Assembly: GCF_040869045.1 (NCBI RefSeq) | Contig: NC_090321.1 | Coordinates: 73,069,183 to 73,133,182, forward strand | From: Eurosta solidaginis | Lineage: Eukaryota; Arthropoda; Insecta; Diptera; Tephritidae | Direction: 5' to 3' | DNA: 64,000 nt | Shown: in pieces, positions 52,401-63,510 of the stretch | Numbering within the stretch: the stretch's first letter is position 1 | Layout: every line of letters begins with the position of its first letter | Notes under the pieces: generated by a model | Told to the model about the DNA's origin: nothing | What the model saw: the letters and a program-made list of their open reading frames with translations, nothing else | Database searches by the model: none | Translations under genes and position numbers: made by a program

Positions 52401-53541
52401 TAGGGAAAATGCAAGTTTGGTGTCATCAATAGTGAATACATATAAGTCAGTAAAGGAAAGAGAAAGTCCTGTTGTTATGAAAATTGTACTTAAAGATGAT
52501 ATACCAGTGTACACTACTCCTAGAAGAACGTCTCGTGTTGATCAGGTTTATATTATAAAAAAGATGGTACCAAAAGAATGTGCTGTGACTATCGCAAATT
52601 GAATGAAAAAATAATTAAGGATAATTTTCCAATGGCATTGATCGATGATGTAATTGAGCGATTACAGGGTTCAAGTGTTTTTACAACTGTAGACTTAGCA
52701 AATGGATTTTTTCATGTATCTGTATATAAGGATTCTCGAAAATATACTTCTTTTGTTACTCATAGTGGACAGTTTGAATTTTTATACGTACCCTTTGGTA
52801 TATCGAACTCTCCAGCAGTATTTTGTAGATTTGTTAATTCAGTATTTAGAGATCTTATTCAAAATCGTACCATTGTTGTTTATATGGACGATATTATTAT
52901 TCCAACAAAGGATGAAAAATCCAATATTGAAAGCTTGAAAATTGTCTTAAAGCGTGCTTCAGAATACGGTCTTAAAATAAGATGGGACAAATGTCAGTTT
53001 TTGAAAAGAAAAGTATCATTTCTGGGTTATTTGATAGAAAATGGAACAATAAAACCATCTGTCGAGAAAACTCGCGCTATTACTAATTTCCCTGTGCCAA
53101 ATAATACGAAGCAAATACAACGTTTTTTGGGACTAACATCCTACTTTAGAAGATTTGTACCTGACTATGCATCTAAAGCTAGGCCTCTTACTGATTTATT
53201 AAGGAAAAATGTAAAATTTAAAATGAGTGAAGAAGAATGTTTGGCTGTTGAACAATTAAAAGCAGCCTTAGTAAGTGCCCCAGTACTTAAGATATATGAC
53301 CCACGAGCAGTGACGGAAGTACATACGGATGCTTGCATGTATGGGTACGGAGCAGTATTATTGCAGAAGGATACTACCGATCAGCAATATCATCCCGTTC
53401 AGTATATGAGTCGTCGCATAAGTCAACAAGAAGAAAAATACCATTCGTATGAACTGGAGGTTCTTGCTATTATTGAGGCACTTAAAAAATGGCGTATTTA
53501 CCTAATGGGGCTTAAGTTCAAACTAGTAACAGATTGTAATG
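52401..53541 (+). pseudogene. pol: G2 pol: RT and RNase H
   Basis: After RTE-C the G2 frame continues (SIVNTYKSVKERESP, IVLKDDIPVYTTPRRTSRVD) to a break at about 52575. From 52578 it encodes MCCDYRKLNEKIIKDNFPMA, DLANGFFHVSV, YVPFGISNSPAVF, VVYMDDIII (active site) and FLGLTSYFRRFVPDYA, then RNase H with HTDACMYGYGAVL and YELEVLAIIEALKKW. It ends at KLVTDCN where the L2 LTR begins (53542). A small deletion removes the segment before MCCDYRKLN. Integrase and 3' LTR are not in the window. Confidence 0.85.
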
Positions 53542-56500
53542 TGTTATGGAAACGCATTTACGGCGGAAGCAGTAAGGAAGGCGGTCGGCATGATGTAGTG
53601 GTGCACAGTCGCTAGTCATTGTCGGCTGGGGCGGGTCCTTGCCAACCTTACTGTTCCTGCGCCATAAACATAAAAAAGTTCCTATCATGCCTATCAAACT
53701 AGCAGCTGTCAAATTTAAAATAAACTGACAGAAGCGCAGAGACCGACTCAAAACGCTTATAGTTCAAATTAAAACGACATCCGGTCGAACCGGATGCCAC
53801 GGACAAACCGTTAACATTCCAACATCTAAAAATTCAAATTAAAAAAAAAAAAGATTGACGCAAGAAAATTTACCGAACCGGACATGGCCGGTTACTACTC
53901 TGAAATCAAATACGAAAAAAAGCTGAAAAGGGAAAATAAACAAAAAGGGCCGAATATACCTAGGGGGCGCCGCGGTTGGTGTTGCGACGCCCGGTGCTTA
54001 TCCCACCCTCAAAATCCATGGCCACCGACGCACCTAAATTTCGGTGGCCCCTTACCTGATAACCCTACGTGCCTTCTAAATGAGGAGAACCATCAGCATT
54101 CCCATATAAAATTTATTAATTACAATTCATTATTAATAACATAAGTATGTAACTTGAAAAAAATAAGACAAGCGCGGGCTTCTTAACAAGGGTGCTACAG
54201 CATAGGCTCCAAGCCAAAACAAGACTGCTTATAAGCGCCGTCCAAAAAAAATTTGAAGTACGAACAGCTAGGGCGAAAATTCTCTAAATTTCGAAGTTGG
54301 AATTACATTAGGACATTTTATCTGGTTGCAGTTAATCATAACTTAATCAGCCACTTTTCATAGTCAAATCTTGTCTTGGCTTTAACCTTCACGTTCACCG
54401 TTTAGTCTAATGTTTCTAAGCGATTACTTATAAAAAAAAATGCTTTTGCATATAATTACTATTTTTATAAAAAAAAAGTTTCTTTTTCTCCTTATACTTG
54501 GTTTGCTCAGAGCAAAACGTACCAGAACTTCGTTACATTAAAATTGACGAAGCGAGTGTATTTGTATGATTTGTAAATATACTTTGTTGAAGTTTAAATT
54601 TGCTATGGTTAGATATAATTTCTTTTCTTTGTTTTTGTTAACTAGCAAAAAAAATTTAAAATATTTCCATTCAACAAAATATATTTAGAACTATAAAGTT
54701 TGAATAGAAATTCACAAATTTCCATGGTTGGGACTCTGCTTGTTTTGTTGTTATTAATTTCAAGCAAAATTTATTCATTAAAAAATTTTTTTTTTTTTTT
54801 TTTTTTGGTTTTTCTTGTTGTAGCCTCGTATATTATTATATTATTTACTTTGCTTATGTTCGGTTAACAAATAATAAATATAAAGTGCTATAGTAGAACT
54901 CATTTTTGAGTGTAACCTAATATCGAATCGGTATAATGCTAATGCGCATAGTATAATGATAATAATATCTAACATGCACTAAAAGAGTATTTACCAAAAG
55001 CAATAAAGATAAAATTGCGATAGCCATATGTATTACGTGCACGTAAATCACTTTCGTCTTGTAGTTCGAAAGATATTGCCCGCCATAGGGATTCATATGT
55101 ATATATATCTATATATTGCATTTGAAAGATAAAAAAAAATTTTGAATTCAAAATCCTTTTGCCAATTCGAGCATACTCGACAATCGACGAATGGCTGCTG
55201 TCGCAAAAAAAAAAATTCATTAATTTTATGGTTAAGCTTCCAAAATGCATCGCTAAAACGTTTCGCGTGATAGCGACGGCTTATTATCCATAAAATGTAT
55301 AGAGCCAACTTCAAACATCTTAAGGTGACAAAATATATTCTTAAAATGATCGACAAAAAATGTATGCTTCTTCTTTTTATGTAAAGCTAATGCTTAGGTA
55401 GGTATTAGGTAAATGGAATTATACTAGTGAATTGCTGAATACAATTTTAGTCATATTTAAAGAGTTTTGATTGATATATTATATATAAGATGCATTCACA
55501 AATAAACGGAGTATGTTGGAATTAGCGTTGAGCGCTCTAACAGGTAAATGCTGCTTGACCCGACTGAGACAAAACTGCCTGTTTATTTGTGAACAAACCT
55601 TTAAAATATGTAAATATATTAAACGGTGGTTGCATTCTTTATTATCGTGTCAAGTTGCAAAACATAAGTGTTCAGGTAGTAATTCTTTTGGTTAGATAAT
55701 TATTACAAGCTAAATTTAAATAGTGGCAATCAGTTATGTGTAACTTTTCTTCTATAATACGCTAAACTATCGTTGCATCTTTTATGTTGATAATTCTTAA
55801 AAAAATTTCGTAATTTTGACAAAAAAAATCGATCCTTGTCGAATGGTTTACCCGGGTTATATAAAACCCTCTAAGTACAATTGGAAGTTCCTTCAACTAC
55901 CCTGCAAAATGCTCTCGTCATTCCACGCCGTTTGACTAGTTATTATACAGTCATAGATTCTATTCTTAGTCACATTTGCATGGGCGTGGGTAAGTTTCGT
56001 GACCAGAATTTTTTTGTAGGGTAATTAAATCTAAATTTATACCGTGCTGGTACTTACATGGCCGACAGAGTACGTACCATGGGTCTCTGCCGGCGTGTTG
56101 TCGCTGGTGGAGTTGACCTTGCCGGTGAAATTGACGCTGATGTTGGTTGTGGTGCGCGGTCTTGGGCGCGCTGTGCTGGTACTGTTGGTGGTTGTTGCGC
56201 TCTGGTCCGAGGTGATCGAGTGCACCTGGTGGCAATGAAACTTCGGAATGACTTGGTGCTAAATTTGGCTTTCGTTGTATTACGCTGCCGCGTACTGCTG
56301 GCCCTGGAGGCGGAGGTGTTGGTTTAAGAGTCTTCTCGTAATTCACTTGACCCTGTATTGTCCTTTATGGGCCGCAAGAAATTGCAAAACGGAAGATTCC
56401 AAACGGTTCGATATCAGTTAAAAGCTTCGCCACAATTAGAAGGCGTAAAAATATTCCCAAAAATTATTTTGCCAGTGTGCTGACCGGGTAGTTGGTTGAT

Positions 56501-56822
56501 AAGTATGTGGGACTCTGTTAAACGCAAGCAGTGTGCAATGAATAGGAGCACTTTTACCAGTCAGTGTTGGTGGTTTTTCACTGGTAGTTTCTATTGCACC
56601 TTTGTGTAATTTTTATAAAACAATTACTGAATAAGATATCTACCACCTTTCATGGCCGGAACCTCGTGCTAAAAGAAAAAGAATTTTTTTCTTCCTAGTG
56701 ATGGCCGGTCTGTCTTTTTTCTTGTTTTCGATATTTTTTCTATCGCCACATCGCTAGGTGTGTTCGCGTGAACACGCTCCCAAGTGGGTCGTAGCCGTAG
56801 ACCGTAGCAGCAGACCGTAACA
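53542..56822 (-). repeat. L2 3' LTR (3281 bp)
   Basis: The + strand start TGTTATGG and end GACCGTAACA are shared with L1. The first ~570 bases and last ~180 bases resemble the L1 LTR clearly. The middle (about 54110-56640) is mostly different, apart from a GT-rich block near 56040-56330 comparable to 22140-22560 in L1. Both hairpins (about 53777 and 54020-54050) are intact. Confidence 0.85.
55966..56346 (-). CDS. Possible sense ORF in L2 LTR, Pro/His/Gln-rich
   Basis: 126 codons on the element's sense strand. Low complexity: TPPPPGPAVRG, then ERNNHQQYQHS and HHNQHQRQFHRQGQ. The L1 LTR frame at 22258-22479 has a comparable ERNNHQTYRHHQLQ stretch, so the block is shared between subfamilies. 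This may reflect a GT-repeat-rich DNA motif and not selection on protein. Unproven as a gene. Confidence 0.2.
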   Translation of the reverse strand: MNYEKTLKPTPPPPGPAVRGSVIQRKPNLAPSHSEVSLPPGALDHLGPERNNHQQYQHSAPKTAHHNQHQRQFHRQGQLHQRQHAGRDPWYVLCRPCKYQHGINLDLITLQKNSGHETYPRPCKCD

Positions 56823-57385
56823 AACCTGCTTCGCTTTGAAGACCTGACGATGAAGCGAACAGGAAACCGGATCATCTGTGGGAAGCTATTGCCAGGGATC
56901 TCCGACGACAAGCAACGTGGGGCACGACTCACCCCTGAGATAAGAGTCTCAAAGTCCTACTACGAAGCTAGCCGGGCAACATAGGTCCATCAAAAAAAAC
57001 TAAGTCAAGTTGGGAATTAATTCTGTTTCCTAGTTTAAAAGGGCTTTGCGGCAATTAGAAATTTGTTATGGAGAACTCGTCAAAACTCCGAAAGATGATT
57101 TCTAGTGGGTATTGCTCCCACAGGAATGCAAAACAAAAAAGTGTAGACATTTTGATCTGGAGAACTCGTCCAAACTCCGAGAGGCTAGTCCGACCTAAGC
57201 GTGGACTGCCAAGGTGTTCACGGTCCTCGGTGAGTACGCGTGTGAACAACCTATGAGGTCATTGCTCGGGGAGAATACTGGGCGAGATGTCCCCGACCGC
57301 CAAAACGCCCAGACAAAAAAAAGTCCAATTGGTAGGTATATAAAAAAAAGTTAAATTGTAATTTGGCAAGGAAACGTTTTCTAGT
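56823..57385 (-). other. L2 region between pol and 3' LTR
   Basis: Non-coding counterpart of 23185-23740 in L1, with the same paired GGAGAACTCGTC(A/C)AAACTCCG words at about 57071 and 57158. Confidence 0.6.
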
Positions 57386-60300
57386 TCATTGCGGGCGAAT
57401 GTCCGACGCGTGAAAGCGACCTATCAATTTCCCGTTTAGGTCCTCGAGATCATACAATGCATTGCCTATTTTTCGAAGCACACGACACTTAAGGTATTTC
57501 GGCAGGAATTTGGCGTTAATTCCCTGTTTAAAGTTACTTAAGGCAAAGTTTCTTCGGAAAACTTCCTGACCTTCCTTGTAGTTGACTTGTCTAGAACGCT
57601 TGTTATAGGTGGTTACTCCTTTATCCTTAGCCTGATCTAAATTTTTACGAATTTGCTCACGAATATTAGTCAACTTGTCAGTCCTGCTTACTACCGTAAC
57701 CTGGTCTTCCCGAAGGCTGCCGAGTTTCCCTAAAATGTTGTACGTTGAGGCATGTTCGACCATATTTTGGCCATATAATGCAAAGTATGGAGAACACTGA
57801 ATCGCCGTATGAAAATCACTTCTCAAAACTGATAAAATCTCGGGTATATGCTTATCCCAATCGGTATGGTCCGGTTTATCCTTCAGGAAAATCCCAACCT
57901 TCGAAACAATCTCTCTATTAACGCGCTCGGATGCATTTGCTTGGGGAGAATATAACCCCGTCCTCACGTGCGTCACCCCGTAATTTGGAAAAAATTGGTT
58001 CATTTCCTTCGAGATAAACTCTTTACCATTGTCACTGTGTATAAAATCAGGGACCCCTACAGCCGGAAAAATTTCTGAAGCGAAGTAATTTATGACGTTA
58101 ACAGTGGTGGCTCTTTGCATGGGCTTTAGCCAAACGTATTTTGGAAGATGGTCTAACACTATAAAAAGAAATTGATTACGCCGCTTAGATCTTGGATACG
58201 GCCCTAGGAAGTCGCAATATAACCGCTGAAATGGCCTTTCGGATTCAAAGGTACTCCCTATAGGTGGCCTCGACTGCTGATTGGTGGGTTTTACCGTTTT
58301 GCAGGTGTCACAACGCTGGACGTAGTCCCTGACGTCCTTAGCCTGCTGCGGCCAGAAGTACTTCTGCCTAACACGTTCTAAGGTTTTCTGCCATCCGCCC
58401 TGGTAACTCCGGTTAGCGTCATGTGCTAATCTCACTGCTTCCTCAGTCAACCCTTTTGGCAACCATAAACGCCACAGCGAGTCTTCTTCCCCTTCCATCC
58501 CCTTACGAAACTTAACTCTTTTGAAAATTACACCGTTCACCACTCGTAAATCCGGAAGTGATTCCTCGTTTTCGGTGACGGTCCGAATTAAGTCTAAATA
58601 TTCGTTGCTGCTAAATTCGGGAGAGACTAAATCTATTTCTCCGGGTGTGGTAGTGAAAGACAACTCATCAGCATCAAAACGCGACAGCGCGTCTGGTACT
58701 ACATTCAGGGTGCCCTTACGATGTTCCATTCTAAAGTCGTATCTTTGCAGTAAGAGTGACCATCTCGCCAACCTCCCGCTCAAGTCTTTTTGTGTCATCA
58801 ACCACTTGAGACTGGAGTGGTCCGTAATAATCCGAAAAGGTAATCCTTCGACATAGGGTCGGAAACGCTTCAAGCTGATTATGGCTGCAAGACATTCCAG
58901 CTCGGTTACTGTATAATTGCGTTGAGCATTATTCAGCTTTTTCGACACGAATGCGATTGGATGCTCAGCGCCATCATCATCGACCTGGAACAACACTCCG
59001 CCAACACCTATTTTGGAAGCGTCGCATTGTATTACGAATTCTTTGGAAAAGTCTGGTTGGGCCAAGATAGGCGCCGAACTCAAGGCTACTTTTAGTTTTT
59101 CGAATGCCTCTATAGCTTCAGGGGTAAGCTTGAACGGGCCTTCTGACTTGCGGAGACAGTCGGTCAAGGGACCTGCCAAGTCAGCAAAATTGGTAATAAA
59201 CGCTCGGTCCCAATCCGCCATGCCCACAAACCTACGCACTTGCCGAGGGGATTTAGGGATCGGGAAGTTTTGCATTGCTTCTATTTTTCCCGGATCCACT
59301 TTCAAACACCCGCTGCCTATCAAGTATCCTAAGTAGCGTATTTCCTTCTGACAAAATTTACTTTTTTCCACGTTTATTGTCAGCCCTGCGTCTCTCAAAC
59401 ATTGGGCCACTTCCGCTAGCAATTTCAGGTGATCCTCAAAATTAGTGCTACATACCATCAGATCGTCCAGGTAGACAAAGACGTTCTCTCTCAGACGCGA
59501 AGGGATTGCCTTGTCCATCAGCCTACTCATAGTCTGCGGTCCATTGCACAGACCAAATGGTACAGAGGCCTCCCCGGAACTGCGAATGCTGTTTTTTCCT
59601 TGGAGGACTCTGTCAGTTTGATCTGGAAGAACGCGTCTTTCAGATCAATGCCACTAATAAAATGCGTGTCCTTGAGTCTGCTCAATAAGCCGTTGATATG
59701 AGGCAGGGGGTACGAGTCCTTCTTAGTCACCGCGTTGACCTTCCTCGAATCTATGCACAGCCCAACCTTACCTGGTTTCCGGACCAGTACTACAGGACTA
59801 CACCACGGGGAGTTGGATTCTTCTATAACTCCTAATTCGAGTAACCTGTCTAGTTCTCTAAAAGCTTCGGCTTGCCTCGGTGGCGAAAGAGGGAAATGTT
59901 TGCTTTTTATAGGTACAGCATCACCGGTGTCGATGTGATGCTCCACTAATTTGGTTTGCCCTAGGCCTAATTTCTCGTATGAAGGAAACGTCTCGATGAC
60001 CTTTTGTAATTCTAATTTCCGGTCTGGTGACAATTCGTGCAGGTTAAGTTCTTCTTCCTTCTCAAGTCTAACCTCTAAACACTCTACGCTTTGGAATATT
60101 TCGGGAGCTAACGCAAATGCTCTCCAAAAATCTACCCCGAAGTATGCTTCTTGGAGCAATGAGGGAACAAGGTAAAAACGAATAACCTTTGTGATATTTT
60201 TGAAGGTGACTGGTAGGGATACTGAGCCAAAAATTTTTTGCTTGTTGCCGCCCGCTGTATACACGAACGCATGTAAGGGCTGATATTCGAAGCCGTTATC

Positions 60301-60711
60301 CTCTAGGAATTCTAATCCATTTTTCCCTAAGATGGAGACGTTGGCTCCCGAGTCCAACAACCATACAAGAAAACTATCTTTAATTTTAGCCTTTACTAAA
60401 GGCCTTTCGTCCTCTGTAAGCGTTAACGTGGTGGCTTGCAGCAGTCTACGCTCCTGTACTCTCCTGTGGTATCTCTTCCTACACTTCAAAATATTTTCCG
60501 ATACCGGGTAGTGTTCAAAAATGGTATGTCTTATTTGTTCATACCTATGTTTCCTTTCTTCTAGGTTTGGTGAAAGTTGCGTCTGGCAAGCGACATCCCT
60601 ATGCCGGCGTCGCAGAACTTTAGTCGGCTCGCCCATCGCGAATGAAGACGTTTGACTCTCGGCTTCAGAACTATTCGAACTGTCCGTACTGTCAGGGTAA
60701 GTTATTATCAC
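57386..60711 (-). pseudogene. pol: L2 pol, frameshifted in RT
   Basis: Two open pieces: 60711-59527 (394 codons: protease DSGA, RT start through IDLKDAFFQI) and 59530-57386 (714 codons: RT from SRLMDKAIP with YLDD, RNase H CDAS, integrase with D-D-E and an intact C-terminus). A 16-base deletion near 59560, relative to L1, removes the FKVMPFG segment and shifts the frame. In the integrase zinc finger the second His is Gln (RSYQGG against RSYHGG in L1). Unlike L1, there is no stop at the integrase C-terminus. Confidence 0.88.
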
Positions 60712-60830
60712 TTTTGAGGGCTCTTCTGCCAGGGTACTACTGCACCTCGGAAGCGTATCACCTCCATGCAGAGATTCACCCTCTGGTTCAGCGCAAGGGA
60801 CGACGCCACGAGCACTGGCTGTTGTGGGAG

Positions 60831-62288
60831 CTATGAAGCCGAATGAGGTTTCCCCGCCTTCTCGCTCGGGTACTGGTTTCCCTGCCTGCGATGGTCCCTA
60901 GGGCATTTAGGAGTAAATACACCCTTATACCCACATTTAAAACAAAAATGATTTTTTATGGGTTCCTCAAAATATATATAGGAGTGCCCGATTCCCTGGA
61001 AATTCCAGCATTGGATTCCGGAATAGTCCGGTCGTCTGCTGTGTCGATATTCCAGCGCCTCTATCTGCGGATCCATCTCGCCGTCTTCGCTTTCCATCCT
61101 CATGTCCGGGGTTGTCACGCGTGCTTCGCTTACATGCCGTCCTGGGTAAATGGCTCCCAGCAGCTTGCTTTCTTTCAGCACTTGTTCACCTCTGCGTGCT
61201 ACATCGCGTAGATCATGAAGGGTCCTTACGTCCGCATTAAAAAGCATTAGCTTAAGGCTACTGTTGACGTTCCTTTTTATTATGTCAATCAGTAAAAGCT
61301 CCGACATTGGTTCTCTTAAGCGCGCGTTCAAAAAGATTATGTCCGTGTGAAACACGTCATAACACTCACTTGCTTTTTGCTTCCGCATGGAGATCTCCAT
61401 CATGATCTCGTGGTCAGTTTTCAAAGTGCCAAACTCTCTTTTCAATGAGTAGCACAAAAAGGCATAGGTCGCGTTTGGGTTTTGTTTAGTGAAAAGCCAG
61501 TACCATTCTCCGGCCCACCCGGAAAGAAACAGGTGGAAACTAGTCATTATTTGTTCGTCCGTGCATTGTGTGCGCTCACACAAGGTGTTCAGTTTAAAAA
61601 GGAAAGCGGCCACGCTCCCAGTGCCGTCGAATGAGATTTTCCATTCCTGCGGTTTTACTGCTATGCTACTTGGAGTCGGGTACATTGGTGGTACTCCCGT
61701 GGGAAATGGGTTACGGTCCATCCTACTTGCGTTCCTGTGTTGCTGGTTTGATTGCTGCGCGGATTCGAGAGCGTCGTAGAGCTGGTCCATATTGCTTCGA
61801 ATTGACCCCATCTCTCTCCGCATTTCCTCCTGCGAAGCCTGGAACAGCTGGTGTAGCACGTCCACCCACGAGCCTCCACGAGTGGCTTCTCCTTGCATTC
61901 CTAGGGTATTCGCCCGATCACTTGTAGCGTCCCCAAAATTTCCAATTCCTTGGTGTAATGGTAAGGCACCAGCTCCATCCGGTGCATAAGTCGACACATT
62001 GGTCATTAGCCCCGAAATATCATGCGCGTTTAATAGGGGCGCATTCGGATTATTGGTGTTTTCAGGTCTGTCCAGTTTATCGCGAGGGTCATTCAGGTCC
62101 GAGCCCATATTCGGTCCCACGGGATCTCCGTATTGTCCACCTACTGGGGTGTGCACCACCAAGGGACGCCTTGCCTTGGGGAAAGCCCCCCTATTACTAC
62201 CGCCCCGGTTCTGGTTCCCCCGGAAGCTTCCCGCACTCCCAAACGGAGTAGTTCGGCCCGGTTGGCCGTACGACTGCTCGCGGGACAT
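60831..62288 (-). CDS. gag: L2 gag (open, but zinc knuckle lost)
   Basis: 485 codons, uninterrupted, starting at ATG 62286-62288 (MSREQSYGQP). The capsid-like part includes RTQCTDEQIMTSFHLFLSGW. In the nucleocapsid the first knuckle reads CWNFQGIGHSYIYF: two of three Cys are Phe where L1 keeps CWNCQAMGHSYIYC. RNA packaging by this copy is therefore doubtful despite the open frame. Pol overlaps the gag end in the -1 frame. Confidence 0.82.
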   Translation of the reverse strand: MSREQSYGQPGRTTPFGSAGSFRGNQNRGGSNRGAFPKARRPLVVHTPVGGQYGDPVGPNMGSDLNDPRDKLDRPENTNNPNAPLLNAHDISGLMTNVSTYAPDGAGALPLHQGIGNFGDATSDRANTLGMQGEATRGGSWVDVLHQLFQASQEEMRREMGSIRSNMDQLYDALESAQQSNQQHRNASRMDRNPFPTGVPPMYPTPSSIAVKPQEWKISFDGTGSVAAFLFKLNTLCERTQCTDEQIMTSFHLFLSGWAGEWYWLFTKQNPNATYAFLCYSLKREFGTLKTDHEIMMEISMRKQKASECYDVFHTDIIFLNARLREPMSELLLIDIIKRNVNSSLKLMLFNADVRTLHDLRDVARRGEQVLKESKLLGAIYPGRHVSEARVTTPDMRMESEDGEMDPQIEALEYRHSRRPDYSGIQCWNFQGIGHSYIYFEEPIKNHFCFKCGYKGVFTPKCPRDHRRQGNQYPSEKAGKPHSAS

Positions 62289-63137
62289 AGTTCGTAAAAA
62301 AAAATGTTACTTATGTGATAGTTTTGATAAAAAAAACTTTTGCCGCTTAAGGCAGTTAGGGATTCAAAAAAAAGGTTTATGTATATAAATTTATATGCAA
62401 AAAAAAAAATAAACTTCCAAAAGCTGGAAAAGAAAAGCGATTAAGCACTTTAAATATATCGTGAAATCAATGGGAATGCTGGCATCCCCTTCCCGAAGGC
62501 ACTCGGGCTACAGGCAAAAAAAAAAAATTACATAAACTCATTCATACTTGTCCCTAGTGCTCCCAACCGCAGTGCGAGGGGGTCTTAAGGCCCCCCTCCG
62601 AGACTGGTTGGGGCCACTAGGGTCACTCCAGGCACACACGGGTTGGTCGCAACACGCCCAGCCGCAACGCAGGGGCAGTCTCCAGGGGCTTGCCCCTGGG
62701 ACTGGTTGGGGGTGTTGAGGCCTCCCGTCCATTCCTACTGGACACCCCTCCTGCCTCCGCCGCAATGGGTGGAGCGGTTTCGGAGCCGCTCCCCCAGTCC
62801 GGTGGGACAGGAAGGAGTGCCACTTTGAATCCCAGCTCACCCCGCCACAATCCAAGTGGTATTCTGCGGTACCACCTGAGACGTGGGCTGAGCTGGGGTC
62901 CTACCATCCGCTCACACACTCACTCTAACAACACAAAATTTGGCAAAAAGGAAACTAAAAAAAAACTACTTTACAAAAAAAACCCAATTTAGCGGACATA
63001 TAATTTTCCAAAGCCGACTAACGGACAACATTCCGGGAAAATAAAAACCCCAACTACAAAAAAAAATAAAGTGCGTGTAGCACTGCCTCATCGGGTGAAT
63101 ACAAAAATCCGGAGGACTGACGTGAAGTCCCGTGGAT
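62289..63137 (-). other. L2 leader, proximal part
   Basis: Counterpart of the L1 leader: same CCCCTCCGAGACTGGTTGGG and GGACTGGTTGGGGGTGTTG words. No supported ORF. Confidence 0.5.
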
Positions 63138-63510
63138 CCCTCAGCTACTGGAGACGATGATCACTCCGGATACCCTGATCCGTCTAACCATCCCACCGCA
63201 ACGCAGGTGGCTGCTTCTGCGGCTGCTCACCCCGGACTGGTGGGATGGTCAACTTCACAGTTTGACCAGGAGTGACCCTCGTACCCGGCGCCTCAGGAAC
63301 CACGTTGGGCGCCATCTGTTATGGCGCCCTCAGCAACTGTCAACGATGATCATTCCGGACAACCTGATCCGTCCAACCATCCCACCGCAACGCAGGTTGC
63401 TGCTCCTGCGGCTGCACACCTCGGACTGATGGGATGGTCAACTTCACAAGTTGACCAAAATGACCAGCGCGACAGCGTCTCGGCCACCAAATCCCGTTGG
63501 GCGCCATCTG
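63138..63510 (-). repeat. Tandem duplication of the L2 primer-site leader
   Basis: Two ~187-bp units (63138-63324 and 63325-63510), each beginning near CCCTCAGC and containing CATCCCACCGCAACGCAGG, GATGGTCAACTTCAC and GTTGGGCGCCATCTGTTATGG. L1 has only one such unit (29523-29700). Each unit ends with a primer-binding motif and the first bases of the LTR. The outer copy is CCACGTTGGGCGCCA (63300-63314); the LTR-adjacent copy is CCCGTTGGGCGCCA (63493-63506), with one tRNA-Lys mismatch. Confidence 0.8.
63493..63506 (-). other. L2 primer binding site adjacent to the LTR
   Basis: TGGCGCCCAACGGG on the minus strand, two bases from the LTR boundary, as in L1. It diverges from the L1 site at the 13th base. 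Confidence 0.65.
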
